Shown here: piece by piece, positions 1 to 9,693 of the stretch
Position numbering within the stretch: position 1 is the first letter of the stretch
Layout of the letters: the number at the start of each line of letters is the position of its first letter
Source of the DNA: Pseudorhodobacter aquimaris
GTDB taxonomy: Bacteria; Pseudomonadota; Alphaproteobacteria; Rhodobacterales; Rhodobacteraceae
Assembly (NCBI RefSeq): GCF_001202025.1
Contig: NZ_LGHS01000041.1
Location: 148,816-212,815 of the forward strand
DNA: 64,000 nt
Direction of reading: 5' to 3'
The notes under the pieces: model-generated
Told to the model about the DNA's origin: nothing
What the model saw: only the letters and a program-made list of their open reading frames with translations
Database searches by the model: none
Position numbers and translations under genes: made by a program

Positions 1-463
1 TGCGGTTATTCGTTTTCAGAAATGCTGTGTTGTCCACGCACGGAAGGAATGCGAAAGCTGCGGCGCGGCCAAAAGCGCACCGGTCAATGTCTCCTTTGGG
101 CCGGGTGCTCTCCCCAGAAGCTTTTGGCAAAGGATGTTCACATGCCCCATTGGGCGAACAGCGCGCCAAATAATCATCAATCTCTACTGCGCAGGACTGA
201 TTTAGTTTAGCGATCAAAGTCTATGTATCTTCATTTGCGCGTTCCGTACCCACGTAGTTGCCGTTGATGCGCTGCGCAGCGAAAGTGCGGTTTCCACCCT
301 TCTTGGAAAAATGTTGCACGAAGGCAATTGGACCATTGCCAGATTTGCACCCGAATTGTTTATGAAAACTATGCGTGGTGAATCCGATGCTCATTTCTGC
401 CATCAGAAACGCCTATTTTTTGACTATTATTCTAGCAGTTACAGTAGCTTATCCCGGCAGCAA
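1..463. other. left-edge stretch without a supported gene
   Basis: No open frame here looks like a known protein. The longest minus-strand frame (221-403, 60 codons) has no recognisable motif and no good ribosome binding site. The window edge cuts whatever lies to the left. I saw no tRNA-like fold and no clear terminator. Confidence 0.5.
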
Positions 464-1030
464 TCACCCCTCAATCTCGGCGCTCCAATAGAGATAGTCC
501 AGCCATGTATTGTGAAGCTCTTCTTTTACCAAGGGCATTTTCCGTGCAATCCGGTCCAGCTCTGGCGGGGTTGGGCGAAATGGCGATCTTAAAAGTTTCA
601 TTCTTGCCTCGCCCGGGGTTCTGTTCGCCTTTCTAAGGTTGTCGGGGCCACAAGAGGAGACAATATTTTCCCATGTTGAATGCCCGTTACGGCTTTTGGG
701 CACGACATGGTCGAACGTCAGCTCATTGGCCGGGAGACGTTCTCCGCAATACTGGCATCTGAATTCGTCGCGCAGAAAGACGTTATACCGCGAAAATGGC
801 ACATGTTTGCGTTTCCGGTAGCGTTTAAGCACGACAACGGCCGGCACCTCAAAGGCCTGTCGCTGGGTTTGGATCAGAACATCATCATAGGATTTCACCT
901 GGATCACCCGCTCTTGCATCACTGCGACCAGCGCTTGCTGCCAGCTCCAGGCTGATAGGGGAGCCCAGCTCAGGGGTTGGAAATCGGCGTTCAGGACAAG
1001 GGTTCTTAGGCCCGAGACAGAGGCGTTCAT
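464..1030 (-). CDS. HNH endonuclease-family protein
   Basis: A 188-residue protein with a C-terminal HNH domain. This family binds one structural zinc and nicks or cuts DNA using a His-metal centre. A CxxC pair is visible at residues 92/95, the catalytic-type DH at 107-108, the conserved Asn at 122, and then C127 followed by the NLRKANRTP stretch typical of this alphaproteobacterial subfamily. The distal pair is normally CxxC, but Asp130 stands where the fourth zinc Cys is expected. The N-terminal 80 residues are a family-specific region. The gene is monocistronic on the minus strand and lies downstream of a strong terminator at 1221-1247, so it probably has its own promoter in 1031-1220. Its substrate cannot be inferred. 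Confidence 0.85.
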   Translation of the reverse strand: MNASVSGLRTLVLNADFQPLSWAPLSAWSWQQALVAVMQERVIQVKSYDDVLIQTQRQAFEVPAVVVLKRYRKRKHVPFSRYNVFLRDEFRCQYCGERLPANELTFDHVVPKSRNGHSTWENIVSSCGPDNLRKANRTPGEARMKLLRSPFRPTPPELDRIARKMPLVKEELHNTWLDYLYWSAEIEG

Positions 1031-1220
1031 GCGATGCCCTCCGAAAAATGTACTGACGAAATCCGGCGGTCTGCCGCAGCCAAAAATCGTCGCGTTTTGA
1101 GTGGCGTTATATCAAGATATGTCGTTACAAGAGTCATGATCGTTCCAAGCCATTGAGAGCATTGACGTAAAATGATTTGCACTAAGGTACTGACGTAAAC
1201 AGAGATCCGCGCAAAAACAA

Positions 1221-1247
1221 AAAAGCGCGTCAAGCAGACGCGCTTTT
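1221..1247 (-). terminator. intrinsic terminator, 11-bp perfect stem
   Basis: AAAAGCGCGTC pairs perfectly with GACGCGCTTTT across a 5-base loop. Read on the minus strand, the stem is followed by a T-rich tail, so it terminates leftward transcription before the HNH gene. Confidence 0.8.
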
Positions 1248-1545
1248 GAAGTTTTGTGGAATGGGTCGGGATAAAGGCAAAGGGGATGCGGATATGATAC
1301 CTTTGACTCTGAGGGGGATGGTCCGGGTCAAAGGCAATTGTAGCAGGCATGGCCCTTATGGTCTCCATCCAGGGCCTGCGCGAGATTGCGTCATCAAGGC
1401 GGTGTTTAAGCCCTGCCCCTACAACCGATATCCCGGACGGATGCAAAGCAACCGGCTCAGGCCTAAAGGTTGTTTTGATGTCGCAGCCCATCGTCTATCG
1501 CACTCTCCCAAGACCGTCGGGCGAGAGGCCCCACCCCTATGGAAC
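1222..1545 (-). ncRNA. candidate small RNA or untranslated transcript
   Basis: On the minus strand a -35-like TTGTCA (1571-1576) and a -10-like TATAGT (1549-1554) are spaced 16 bases apart, so a transcript would begin near 1542. It would end at the 11-bp terminator stem at 1221-1247, giving about 320 nt with no plausible reading frame. I tried to match it to tmRNA, RNase P RNA, SRP RNA and 6S RNA by their conserved motifs and could not. It could also be a long leader whose terminator attenuates the HNH gene. The call rests only on flanking signals. Confidence 0.35.
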
Positions 1546-1548
1546 CGG

Positions 1549-1576
1549 ACTATATATAGCGGTGATGATCTGACAA
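1549..1576 (-). promoter_or_regulatory. sigma-70-like promoter
   Basis: TTGTCA, 16 bases, TATAGT, read on the minus strand. The -10 lies in an unusually AT-rich run (TATATATA) in a GC-rich context. It would drive the candidate small RNA. Confidence 0.45.
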
Positions 1577-1615
1577 CCCTCTTTTTCCATTACCGGAGAA
1601 GCATAGAGCCGGATC

Positions 1616-2275
1616 TTATGCCGGCAGCCGTTCCTTTAGAAAGGCCAGCGCCACAGAGAGGCCGTCAGGGGCGATGCCATGGCCCGTCCCTTTCATAACA
1701 TGGCCAAAGACCTCAAAGTCTGCAGCCACCAGCGCATTGCCGGCAAGGCCCATATCCTCAAAGGGAACAACCGGATCCTGATCGCCGTGGATCAACATCA
1801 CGGGCGGTTTGACGCGGGCCTCATGCAACAGCTCGGGCGCAAGCAGCCTGCCGGAAAAGGCGACGACACCGGCCATTTCATATTTCCGGCGCGGCGCGAT
1901 TTGCAGGCTCATCATCGAGCCTTGCGAAAACCCGACGAGGGCAAGCGCCTCGGGGTTCAGCCCCTCTTCGGCCAGCTTGTCATCGATAAAGGCGTTCAGG
2001 TCGTCAGCAGCGGCCAGCAGGCCCTCGCGCGCGGCCTCTTCGGAAGAGCCGTCAATCCAGGGGATCGGGAACCATTGGCGACCCATCGGCGCGCCGTTGC
2101 AGGGTTCGGGCGCGTCGGGGGAATAGAAAACCGTATCGGGCAGATGCTGCGAAAGCGGATCGGCCAGACCGAGCAAATCCGCCCCGTTCGCGCCATAACC
2201 GTGAACGAAAATGACCATGCTCTTGGCTTGGCCCTTTGTCGGCCCTTTGCGGTCGGAATTTAGGTTACGTGTCAT
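1616..2275 (-). CDS. alpha/beta hydrolase, phospholipase/carboxylesterase family
   Basis: A 219-residue serine hydrolase of the phospholipase/carboxylesterase (YpfH/EstB-like) family, likely cytoplasmic and acting on small acyl esters. The oxyanion-region motif FVHGYGANG is at 23-31, the nucleophile elbow GFSQG centres on Ser117, and Asp167 (HGDQDPVV) and His199 (GTGHG) complete the triad. I chose the ATG at 2275 because it overlaps the stop of the upstream glycosylase gene by 4 bases (ATGA), which indicates translational coupling; the frame stays open upstream inside that gene. The coupling to a DNA repair enzyme is probably only operonic. The true substrate is unknown. Confidence 0.85.
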   Translation of the reverse strand: MTRNLNSDRKGPTKGQAKSMVIFVHGYGANGADLLGLADPLSQHLPDTVFYSPDAPEPCNGAPMGRQWFPIPWIDGSSEEAAREGLLAAADDLNAFIDDKLAEEGLNPEALALVGFSQGSMMSLQIAPRRKYEMAGVVAFSGRLLAPELLHEARVKPPVMLIHGDQDPVVPFEDMGLAGNALVAADFEVFGHVMKGTGHGIAPDGLSVALAFLKERLPA

Positions 2276-2901
2276 CTGATCCCTTCTCTTGCAGTCGAAA
2301 CGCGATAGTAGGCCCAAAGGATACGGGCCGCAACCGAACGCCATGGTGCCCAGTCCTTTGCAAGCGCGCGCATCGGTTTTTCTTTTGGCCGTTCGGACAG
2401 GTCAAACAGCCTGCGCGCCGCCTCTTGTAGCGCCAGATCGCCATGGGCAAAGACATCCGCGCGGCCAAGGCTGAACATCGCATAGATCTCGGCGGTCCAC
2501 GTGCCGATGCCGGGAACGGCTGTCAGCGTGGTGATGACCTCTGCATCCGGCAGTTGGCGCAGGCGGGGATAATCGATACGGGCGGCGGCAAGCGCATGGG
2601 CATAGCGGATTTTCTGGCGCGAGAGGCCACAAGCGCGCAAGGCGTCCTCGGTGGCGGTGGCGACCTGCGCCGCCTCGGTCAGCCCTGCGGCCTCCAGCCG
2701 TGCCCAGATGGCAGCGGCCGATTGGGTGCTGACCTGCTGACCGACGATCGCATCGAGCAAGGCGGCAAACCCGTCGGTCTTGCGCCGCAGCGGCAATGGC
2801 CCCACCTGCGTCAAGGCATAGGCGAAACGCGGTTCCCGCAGCGCAAGCCAGTCGGCCCCCTCGGCAACGCAGGCATCGCCCTCAATGATACGTCCAACCA
2901 T
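2272..2901 (-). CDS. DNA-3-methyladenine glycosylase II, AlkA-like
   Basis: A 209-residue HhH-GPD glycosylase that removes alkylated purines at the start of base-excision repair. The helix-hairpin-helix is seen as LTAVPGIGTWTAE (126-138), followed by the glycine/proline-rich loop and the catalytic-type Asp155 in FAHGDLAL. The protein is the short form without the N-terminal AlkA domain or an Ada fusion. The frame extends upstream to a TTG at 2985, but the ATG used here (first residues MVGRIIEGD) starts where family similarity begins. It is first in a two-gene minus-strand operon and diverges from the MFS gene at 3029. Confidence 0.85.
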   Translation of the reverse strand: MVGRIIEGDACVAEGADWLALREPRFAYALTQVGPLPLRRKTDGFAALLDAIVGQQVSTQSAAAIWARLEAAGLTEAAQVATATEDALRACGLSRQKIRYAHALAAARIDYPRLRQLPDAEVITTLTAVPGIGTWTAEIYAMFSLGRADVFAHGDLALQEAARRLFDLSERPKEKPMRALAKDWAPWRSVAARILWAYYRVSTAREGIR

Positions 2902-3028
2902 GTAACCCCGCTTTTCGGTCACGCTAGCCTTGGGGGATGCGCAAGAAAACCCCAAAAGCAGCCTTGGTGATTGTAGCCATGACAATTTGTCCCTTGCCCG
3001 AATGTAGGGTGCGCCCTAATCAACATGC

Positions 3029-4255
3029 ATGAGCCATGCAGATACCATTCCCGACTCCGCCCAATCGCGCCGCAATGTCTGGGTGTTGATTGCCGCCCAA
3101 GCCCTCCTTGGTGCGCAGATGCCGATGATTTTCACCATCGCGGGGCTTGCGGGGCAAACCCTTGCCTCCAACGCCTGTTGGGCCACGCTTTCGATCTCGA
3201 TTATGGTTATCGGCTCCATGCTTTCGGCCACACCGCTTTCGGCGATCATGCAGAAATACGGGCGTCGGGCCGGGTTTTTGATCGGCACGGCGGCGGGCGC
3301 CTTGGGCGCGGGCATCGGGGCTTATGGGCTTTATTCGGCATCCTTTCCGATCTTTTTGCTGGGGGCGCTGTTTTCCGGCACCTATATGTCGGCGCAGGGG
3401 TTTTACCGTTTTGCCGCCGCCGATACCGCATCCGAGGCCTTCCGCCCCAAAGCGATTTCTTGGGTGATGGCGGGCGGGCTGCTTTCGGCGATCATCGGCC
3501 CGCAACTGGTCAAGGTCACGGCGCAGGCCTTTGTCGTGCCGTTCATGGGCACCTATCTGGCGGTTATCGGGATCAACTTTGTCGGGTCCTTTCTGTTTCT
3601 GGGTCTGAAAATCCCCAAGCCCCCTGCCCCCAAGGCGGGTGAGGCCAAGGGCCGCACCAAATGGGAAATGATCAAAGAGCCGCGCATCGCCGTGGCCGTG
3701 ATCTGTGCCACCGTGTCCTATGCGCTGATGAACCTTGTGATGACATCCTCGCCGCTGGCGGTTGTCGGCTGCGGGTTTGAAACCTCCAATGCCGCCGATG
3801 TGGTCACGGCGCATGTTCTGGCGATGTATGTACCATCATTTTTTACCGGCCATCTGATCGCACGTTTCGGCGTGGAAAAAATCATCGGCCTGGGCTTGGT
3901 AATCCTTGCCGGCGCGGGGGCCGTTGCCCTGACAGGGGTGGAGCTGGAGAATTTCTTTATCGCGCTGATCTTGTTGGGCGTGGGCTGGAACTTCGGCTTT
4001 ATCGGTGCGACGACGATGCTGGCCGGAGAACATTCCCCAAGTGAACGCGGGCGGATGCAGGGGTTGAATGACCTTTTGGTCTTTGGCGGCGTGACGCTGG
4101 CGTCACTGTCCTCGGGCGGTTTGATGAATTGTTCGGGTGGCTCGGTTGAGGAAGGCTGGGCAGCCGTGAACCTTGCGATGCTGCCGTTTTTGGTGCTGGC
4201 GGGGGGCGCGCTGATCTGGCTTGCGCTACAGCCCAAAGAGACCCGCAGGGCCTAG
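3029..4255 (+). CDS. MFS transporter
   Basis: A 408-residue inner-membrane protein with about 12 hydrophobic segments in two halves, separated by a charged central loop near residues 195-215 (PKPPAPKAGEAKGRTK). The loop-2 signature of the major facilitator superfamily is present in variant form (MQKYGRRAGF near residue 75). Sequence alone does not show the substrate; similar proteins are annotated as drug or sugar exporters. It stands alone between the divergent alkA-like gene and the convergent transglycosylase gene. Confidence 0.8.
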   Translation: MSHADTIPDSAQSRRNVWVLIAAQALLGAQMPMIFTIAGLAGQTLASNACWATLSISIMVIGSMLSATPLSAIMQKYGRRAGFLIGTAAGALGAGIGAYGLYSASFPIFLLGALFSGTYMSAQGFYRFAAADTASEAFRPKAISWVMAGGLLSAIIGPQLVKVTAQAFVVPFMGTYLAVIGINFVGSFLFLGLKIPKPPAPKAGEAKGRTKWEMIKEPRIAVAVICATVSYALMNLVMTSSPLAVVGCGFETSNAADVVTAHVLAMYVPSFFTGHLIARFGVEKIIGLGLVILAGAGAVALTGVELENFFIALILLGVGWNFGFIGATTMLAGEHSPSERGRMQGLNDLLVFGGVTLASLSSGGLMNCSGGSVEEGWAAVNLAMLPFLVLAGGALIWLALQPKETRRA

Positions 4256-4285
4256 CCCTGCCCCCAAAGGGGCAAGGCCCCCGTA

Positions 4286-5518
4286 TTAGCGCAGGCTGGC
4301 CAGCAGCGACAGGCTCGGCTCTCCGGTCACCGCCATATTGCGGCTGGCCTGATAGGCCGAGATCGCCGCACGGGTCTTGCTGCCGATCACCCCGTCCGCG
4401 CCTTCGGTGTCAAACCCTTTGGCGGTCAAAAGCCGCTGCATCTCTTTGCGGGTTTTCAGGGTCATGCCGTTTTCATCCGGCGGGAAATCTCCGCGAATAG
4501 GGCCACGTCCCATGATACGGTCCGACAGATGCCCCACCCCGATCACATAGCTTTCAGAGTTGTTGTAGCGCGTGATCGCGGTGAAATTGCCAAAGGTCAT
4601 AAAGGCCGGCCCCGCCATGCCCTCGGGGATGATGATAGAGGCGGCACCGTGGTTTGGCACGCGGCCCCCGTCCATATCGCGCACCCCCATTGCGGCCCAA
4701 TCGGCAGGGCTGCGGGTGGATTTGCGCCCTGCAAGCCCCGTGTTGAAATCGGCCGGAAGACGCACCTCAACACCCCAAGGCTGACCCTTGGTCCAACCCG
4801 ATTTCGCCAGATAGGCGGCGGTAGAGGCCAGCGCGTCGCTTGGGTCATCCGCCCAGATATCGCGCCGCCCGTCGCCGGTAAAATCCACCGCGAACAGCTC
4901 GTATGAGGTGGGGATAAACTGGGTGTGGCCCATGGCGCCGGCCCATGATCCCGTCATCCGCTCTACCGGAACATCGCCGTTCTCCAGAATTTTCAACGCC
5001 GCGACCAGCTGTTTTTCAAAGAACGCCCCGCGCCGCCCGTCATAGGCCAAGGTCGCCACCGCCGAGATCACGGGGATATCGCCGCGCCGCTCTCCGTAAA
5101 AGCTTTCCAAGCCCCAGACGGCCGCCACGACATGGGCCTCAACCCCGTAACGCTGTTCAATCCGTGCAAGGGTGGCGCGGTGGCGCGCATAGGCGGCACG
5201 CCCCTTGGAGACCCGCTCATCCGAGGCGGCAATTGCAAGGTAATCTTGCAAGGAGCGTTTGAATTCGGTCTGGTTGCGGTCGCGTTCAATCACCTCGGGC
5301 AAATAGCCCACGTTGCGAAAGGCGGCATTCATCGTGCTGGTGCTGACGCTATTGGTGCGGGCGCGGAAACTGGCAACCCAGGCGTCGAAACCGGCATTCG
5401 GCACGGCGCGGTACTGGGTTGTATTGCGCGCGGCAACGGGGCCTGTGACGCCCCCCACGCAGCCGCTTAAAAGCGCCGCGCCCAAGGTGGCTAGGGTTGT
5501 TCGTCTGGTAACCTGCAT
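4286..5518 (-). CDS. lytic murein transglycosylase, MltB type, lipoprotein
   Basis: A 410-residue enzyme that cleaves the MurNAc-GlcNAc bond of peptidoglycan to form 1,6-anhydro ends. The start carries a lipoprotein signal with lipobox LLSGC near residues 17-21, so it is probably anchored in the outer membrane. The MltB-type core follows, with catalytic-type Glu in VWGLESFYGER and the conserved GAMGHTQFIPTSY block. A C-terminal PG_binding_1 domain (about 335-405, MQRLLTAKGF...TRAAISAYQ) completes the architecture usual in Rhodobacterales. It is monocistronic. Confidence 0.92.
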   Translation of the reverse strand: MQVTRRTTLATLGAALLSGCVGGVTGPVAARNTTQYRAVPNAGFDAWVASFRARTNSVSTSTMNAAFRNVGYLPEVIERDRNQTEFKRSLQDYLAIAASDERVSKGRAAYARHRATLARIEQRYGVEAHVVAAVWGLESFYGERRGDIPVISAVATLAYDGRRGAFFEKQLVAALKILENGDVPVERMTGSWAGAMGHTQFIPTSYELFAVDFTGDGRRDIWADDPSDALASTAAYLAKSGWTKGQPWGVEVRLPADFNTGLAGRKSTRSPADWAAMGVRDMDGGRVPNHGAASIIIPEGMAGPAFMTFGNFTAITRYNNSESYVIGVGHLSDRIMGRGPIRGDFPPDENGMTLKTRKEMQRLLTAKGFDTEGADGVIGSKTRAAISAYQASRNMAVTGEPSLSLLASLR

Positions 5519-5597
5519 CGCGCTCTCCTCAACATGCTCTGGGCATTCGCCCTTGGGGCAAACCCTAGCGCAGTTCAGGCAACGGGGAAAGGTGGCG

Positions 5598-6344
5598 TCA
5601 GAAGCGACCGGTAAAAGCCTGCCACATCAGGCCCCCGCGGCGTGCGAATTCCGACAGTTGCAAGCTGCCCTCACCCACGCGGCCCGGCTCTTTTTCGGCC
5701 ATGCGCAACAAGCCCTGCGCCTGCCAGCCCGCCAGCACCGCCGGACGCCCCGCCGCACTGATGCGAAGGCGTCGCGCCTGCGCCAGCCGGTCAAGCCCGC
5801 GCCGTGCCAGTGCGGCAATCCCCGCATCGCGCCCGTCCAGCAAGGGGACGCGCCCGCGCGCGGCCAGCTCCGGCACCGCCTGCAGATAGGCCGCAAGCCC
5901 TGCGGCCCAGCCCACCCCGCGCAAGGCGGCCTCATCATTGCTGCCAAGCGCCTTGCCGCCGAGCCACATCAACCCGCCCGCCGTATCTTCCAGATAGGCG
6001 TCCATCGCGGCCTGATCGGCAAAAGCATCGCTATAGATATCCCAGCGCCGCGCATCGGCCATCCGGTCAAGCAGATCAAGCGGCAAATCCAGTTCGGCCA
6101 GCGGTTGCAAAACCTCATGCCCGCGCACAACGCCCTTGCCCAGATCCTCAACCGCGTCGCGCCACCATTGCAGGCGCATCTCGGCGATCATCGGCTCTTT
6201 GCTGACCCAAGGCGCGCGGGCCAGCTCCAGATTATAGGCGTAAAGCGGGGCAAGCCGGGCGCGCGCGCTCACGGGCGCCGCCATCAACGCCGCGAAACGG
6301 GTCGGGTCGCCGCGCTCGATCAGGGGTAAAAGGTCGTGCGTCAT
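5598..6344 (-). CDS. squalene/phytoene synthase family protein
   Basis: A 248-residue alpha-helical protein of the trans-isoprenyl head-to-head synthase family. It has the RWW-type block (EMRLQWWRDAVEDLG) seen in short alphaproteobacterial members. The canonical DXXXD pairs are weak (DRMADAR, DAFADQ), and the protein is shorter than true phytoene synthases (about 300), so it may not make carotenoids. No other carotenoid or hopanoid gene lies nearby. Its start overlaps the citramalate synthase stop by 4 bases, so it is the last gene of the cysS-cimA run. Mitochondrial complex I assembly factor NDUFAF6 belongs to the same superfamily, which offers an alternative role. Confidence 0.75.
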   Translation of the reverse strand: MTHDLLPLIERGDPTRFAALMAAPVSARARLAPLYAYNLELARAPWVSKEPMIAEMRLQWWRDAVEDLGKGVVRGHEVLQPLAELDLPLDLLDRMADARRWDIYSDAFADQAAMDAYLEDTAGGLMWLGGKALGSNDEAALRGVGWAAGLAAYLQAVPELAARGRVPLLDGRDAGIAALARRGLDRLAQARRLRISAAGRPAVLAGWQAQGLLRMAEKEPGRVGEGSLQLSEFARRGGLMWQAFTGRF

Positions 6345-7957
6345 GCCGCGCCATCGCGGATCAACTTCCAGGTGATCGCATCCAAGAGCGCCTCAAAGCT
6401 GGCATCAACGATATTGGGTGATACCCCCACGGTTGACCAGCGTTTGCCTGCGGAATCCTCGCTGTCGATGATGACGCGGGTCACGGCCTCGGTGCCGCCT
6501 TGGGTGATGCGCACCTTGAAATCAACCAGATGCATATCGTCGATATAGGCCTGATAGGGCCCAAGATCCTTGGCCAGCGCTTTCCACAAGGCGTTGACCG
6601 GCCCGCGATCGGTGCCGCTGCCGTCCATCGACTCGCTGACCGACAGCATCTTTTTGTCGCCAACCTTCACCACCACAACCGCCTCGGAAAGGGTCACGGT
6701 CTGGTTGCGCTTGTTCTTGCGGCGCTCCACCGTGACGCGGTAGCGCTTTACCTCAAAGAACTGCGGGCAAAGGCCAAGGGCACGCCGCGCCAGCAGCTCA
6801 AAACTGGCCTGCGCACCGTCATAGGCATAGCCCTGATCCTCTCGCAGTTTGATGTCATTAAGGATATCGCCAAGACGCGGATCTTTCGCCTCGACTGTGA
6901 TCCCGGCTGCGGCGAGCCTTGCGCGCAGGTTCGACTGCCCCGCCTGATTGGACATCGGAATGATCCGCGCATTGCCGACCGTTTCCGGCGGAATATGCTC
7001 ATAAGTCGTCGGATCCTTGAGGATGGCCGAGGCATGCAGCCCCGCCTTATGCGCAAAGGCCGAGGCCCCGACATAGGCCGCGCCCCGCGCAGGCACACGG
7101 TTAAGGATATCATCCAGCATCCGGCTGGTGCGTAAGATCCCCGCCAGCGCTTGTGGCGTGACGCCGGTCTCAAACCGGCTGGCATAGGGCTCTTTGAGCA
7201 AAAGCGTCGGGATCAGCGACACGAGGTTGGCATTGCCGCAACGCTCCCCCAACCCGTTCAGCGTGCCCTGAATTTGCCGCGCGCCCGCATCGACTGCCGC
7301 TAGCGAACAGGCCACCGCATTGCCGGTATCATCATGGCAATGGATGCCCAGCCGGTCCCCCGGAATACCCGCGGCGATCACCTCGGCGGTGATGCGGCCG
7401 ACATCGGCGGGCAAGGTGCCGCCATTGGTATCGCATAGCACGATCCAGCGCGCCCCCGCCTCCAGCGCGGCACGCAGACAGGATAGCGCATAATCAGGAT
7501 TGGCACGGTAGCCGTCAAAGAAATGTTCCGCATCAAACAGCGCCTCACGCCCCTTGGCGGTGATATGTCGGAAGCTCTCGGCAATCGCGGTGAGGTTTTC
7601 CTCAAGGCTGACACCCAGCGCGGTGGTGACGTGAAACTCATGCGTCTTGCCGACCAGACAGATCGCCGCCGTGCCTGCATCCAGAACCGCGGCCAGCACA
7701 TCATCATTCTCGGCTGAGCGGCCCACACGTTTGGTCATGCCAAAGGCGGTCATCGTCGCGCGGGTCTCAAGGTTCTGGGCGAAAAACTCGCTGTCGGTCG
7801 GGTTCGCACCGGGCCAGCCGCCCTCGATATGATCGACGCCCAAAGCATCCAGCGCCTGCGCGATCTGGATTTTCTCGGCGGTGGAAAACTGCACGCCTTG
7901 GGTTTGCTGCCCATCACGCAGGGTGGTGTCATAGAGGTAGAGGCGTTCGCGGGTCAT
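6341..7957 (-). CDS. cimA: (R)-citramalate synthase
   Basis: A 538-residue enzyme condensing pyruvate and acetyl-CoA to (R)-citramalate, the first step of the threonine-independent route to isoleucine. The N-terminal TIM barrel starts with [15 protein letters not shown], the metal/substrate Arg-Asp pair of the DRE-TIM family, and contains the [11 protein letters not shown] metal-binding motif. The C-terminal third is the LeuA-type allosteric domain that senses isoleucine. Length and motifs fit CimA rather than 2-isopropylmalate synthase. It overlaps cysS by 4 bases upstream and the synthase-family gene by 4 bases downstream. Confidence 0.93.
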   Translation of the reverse strand: MTRERLYLYDTTLRDGQQTQGVQFSTAEKIQIAQALDALGVDHIEGGWPGANPTDSEFFAQNLETRATMTAFGMTKRVGRSAENDDVLAAVLDAGTAAICLVGKTHEFHVTTALGVSLEENLTAIAESFRHITAKGREALFDAEHFFDGYRANPDYALSCLRAALEAGARWIVLCDTNGGTLPADVGRITAEVIAAGIPGDRLGIHCHDDTGNAVACSLAAVDAGARQIQGTLNGLGERCGNANLVSLIPTLLLKEPYASRFETGVTPQALAGILRTSRMLDDILNRVPARGAAYVGASAFAHKAGLHASAILKDPTTYEHIPPETVGNARIIPMSNQAGQSNLRARLAAAGITVEAKDPRLGDILNDIKLREDQGYAYDGAQASFELLARRALGLCPQFFEVKRYRVTVERRKNKRNQTVTLSEAVVVVKVGDKKMLSVSESMDGSGTDRGPVNALWKALAKDLGPYQAYIDDMHLVDFKVRITQGGTEAVTRVIIDSEDSAGKRWSTVGVSPNIVDASFEALLDAITWKLIRDGAA

Positions 7958-9546
7958 TGGTCTGATTCCAGAATTTCTTCTACCAACCTTGCTTCGGCTG
8001 CGGCCATTTCAATATGCTTTTGAAAGTGCTCTTCATAGGTGCCATCATCAAAACCGGAAATTGCTGAAGGACCATCCCTATCCAAGCTGACATCAAAACC
8101 AGCCGATTTAAGCAACTCTATGTAGTAATTCGCCTCTTTTAAGTTTCCGGCCTTGAACTTCTTTGTCGCATTTGAAAGCGCATAGCGTTGAAGAGCATCG
8201 GGGTCACGAAAAGCCCCACTGGACAAACTGTGATCATAAACTGCAACGCCTGCTTCAATTAGGCTATTGCGGAGACGGTCGGAGAGATCAAAACGTCCGG
8301 ATGCTCGTGCGCGGATTCGAACTACCGTCACCTGATAAATTCTCAAATCCTCATCTATTTTTTGATGTTCATCTGGGTCAAACCACTGACTGGTGGATGG
8401 CAACAACAGACCCAGAAAATTTGCACAAGCGAGTAAGTTAGAAGCATTACCTTGTTTGGCATATCGATGAAGAATTGATACCGCTTGTGATGTATTGAGA
8501 TCATCGGCCAACGCATCGATAAACTCTGAGGGCAGTTTCTTGCTTGGCTTGGCGGTCAAGCAAATGTAGTGCCATTTCCGGAGCGTTTTTTCTGCATCCC
8601 ACGCTTTTTGATGGGTCCAATCCATCGTCTTGCGGTAATGGGTTTGCAGGAACACTAGCCGGATTACCTCACCTGGGATACCCTGATCAAAAAGCAGGTC
8701 GCGCACGGTAAAAAAATTGCCCAAGGACTTGGACATCTTTCGGCCTTCGACCTGCAACATCTCATTATGCAGCCAGACATTGGCAAAGCTGGCATCCGGA
8801 TTGGCGCAGCAGCTTTGCGCCACCTCGTTTTCATGATGTGGAAAGGTCAGATCGGTGCCGCCGCCGTGGATATCGAACGACGGGCCCAACAGGGCCTCGC
8901 TCATCGCAGAGCATTCGATATGCCAGCCGGGCCGCCCCCTACCCCATGGGCTGTCCCAACCGGGGGTGTTTGCATCCGAGGGCTTCCACAGCACGAAATC
9001 CATCGGGTCGCGCTTGTAGGGGGCGACCTCAACCCGCGCGCCTGCGATCATATCATCCACCGAACGGCCCGAGAGCTGCCCATATGCAGGGTATGAGCGC
9101 ACATCAAACAGCACATGCCCTTCGGCCGCATAGGCATGGCCCTTGGCGATCAGATCCTCGATCATGGTGATCATCTGGGTGATATATTCCGTCGCGCGGG
9201 GTTCCTCATCCGGGCGCAGGTTGCCCAATGCATCCATATCGGCGTGATACCAGCCGATTGTCTCATCGGTGATTTCGCGGATCGGGCGGCCGGTCTCGGC
9301 GGCCTTGGCGTTGATCTTGTCATCGACATCGGTGAAATTGCGCACATAGGTGACGTGATCCACACCGTACACATGGCGCAGCAAACGGTAGAGCACGTCA
9401 AACATGATCACATTGCGCGCATTGCCGATATGGGCGCGGTCATAGACCGTCGGTCCACAGAGATAAATCCGCACATTATCGGTATCGATCGGGGTGAAAA
9501 CCTCTTTTTGGCGGATTTTCGAGTTGTGCAGCTTAATCTCTGTCAT
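7954..9546 (-). CDS. cysS: cysteine--tRNA ligase with extended C terminus
   Basis: A 530-residue class I aminoacyl-tRNA synthetase charging tRNA-Cys. The start at 9546 gives [17 protein letters not shown], the usual N terminus. The HIGH-type motif ([10 protein letters not shown]), zinc Cys/His residues and KMSKS ([14 protein letters not shown]) are intact. After the usual anticodon-binding end ([24 protein letters not shown], near 415-440) the protein continues about 90 residues with no counterpart that I know in the family. The 3' part (7954 to about 8640) is visibly AT-richer than the 5' part and its neighbours, suggesting recombination of the 3' half. It leads the cysS-cimA operon. Confidence 0.93.
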   Translation of the reverse strand: MTEIKLHNSKIRQKEVFTPIDTDNVRIYLCGPTVYDRAHIGNARNVIMFDVLYRLLRHVYGVDHVTYVRNFTDVDDKINAKAAETGRPIREITDETIGWYHADMDALGNLRPDEEPRATEYITQMITMIEDLIAKGHAYAAEGHVLFDVRSYPAYGQLSGRSVDDMIAGARVEVAPYKRDPMDFVLWKPSDANTPGWDSPWGRGRPGWHIECSAMSEALLGPSFDIHGGGTDLTFPHHENEVAQSCCANPDASFANVWLHNEMLQVEGRKMSKSLGNFFTVRDLLFDQGIPGEVIRLVFLQTHYRKTMDWTHQKAWDAEKTLRKWHYICLTAKPSKKLPSEFIDALADDLNTSQAVSILHRYAKQGNASNLLACANFLGLLLPSTSQWFDPDEHQKIDEDLRIYQVTVVRIRARASGRFDLSDRLRNSLIEAGVAVYDHSLSSGAFRDPDALQRYALSNATKKFKAGNLKEANYYIELLKSAGFDVSLDRDGPSAISGFDDGTYEEHFQKHIEMAAAEARLVEEILESDQ

Positions 9547-9693
9547 GGCAGTACCTTCCGCAGTCCGAATGCAGTGTATGCGCGCGGGCATAGCAACTTC
9601 GCGCCCGATTGGAAAACGAAAAGACACAGCTTGGCGCGCATCGGCCCTGTGGTATAGGGTGTTGAAGTCTGCCGTGCGACAAAAGGACCGCCC

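Larger units (their letters stand above)
1031..1615. other. gene-poor interval with a candidate small RNA
   Basis: This 585-base interval separates the HNH gene from the esterase gene. It contains a promoter-like pair, a perfect intrinsic terminator and the transcript between them, listed separately. A 154-codon minus-strand frame (1027-1491) crosses the terminator and resembles nothing known, so I do not call it. Confidence 0.5.

Noticed and set aside
221..403. 60-codon minus-strand frame near the left edge
   Set aside because: No motif, no ribosome binding site and no neighbour support.
1027..1491. 154-codon minus-strand frame
   Set aside because: It runs through a perfect terminator stem and has no recognisable domain.
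1245..1560. tmRNA, RNase P RNA or SRP RNA at the candidate small RNA
   Set aside because: The peptide-tag start, GAGGAAAGTCCGG-type core and SRP tetraloop motifs are all absent.
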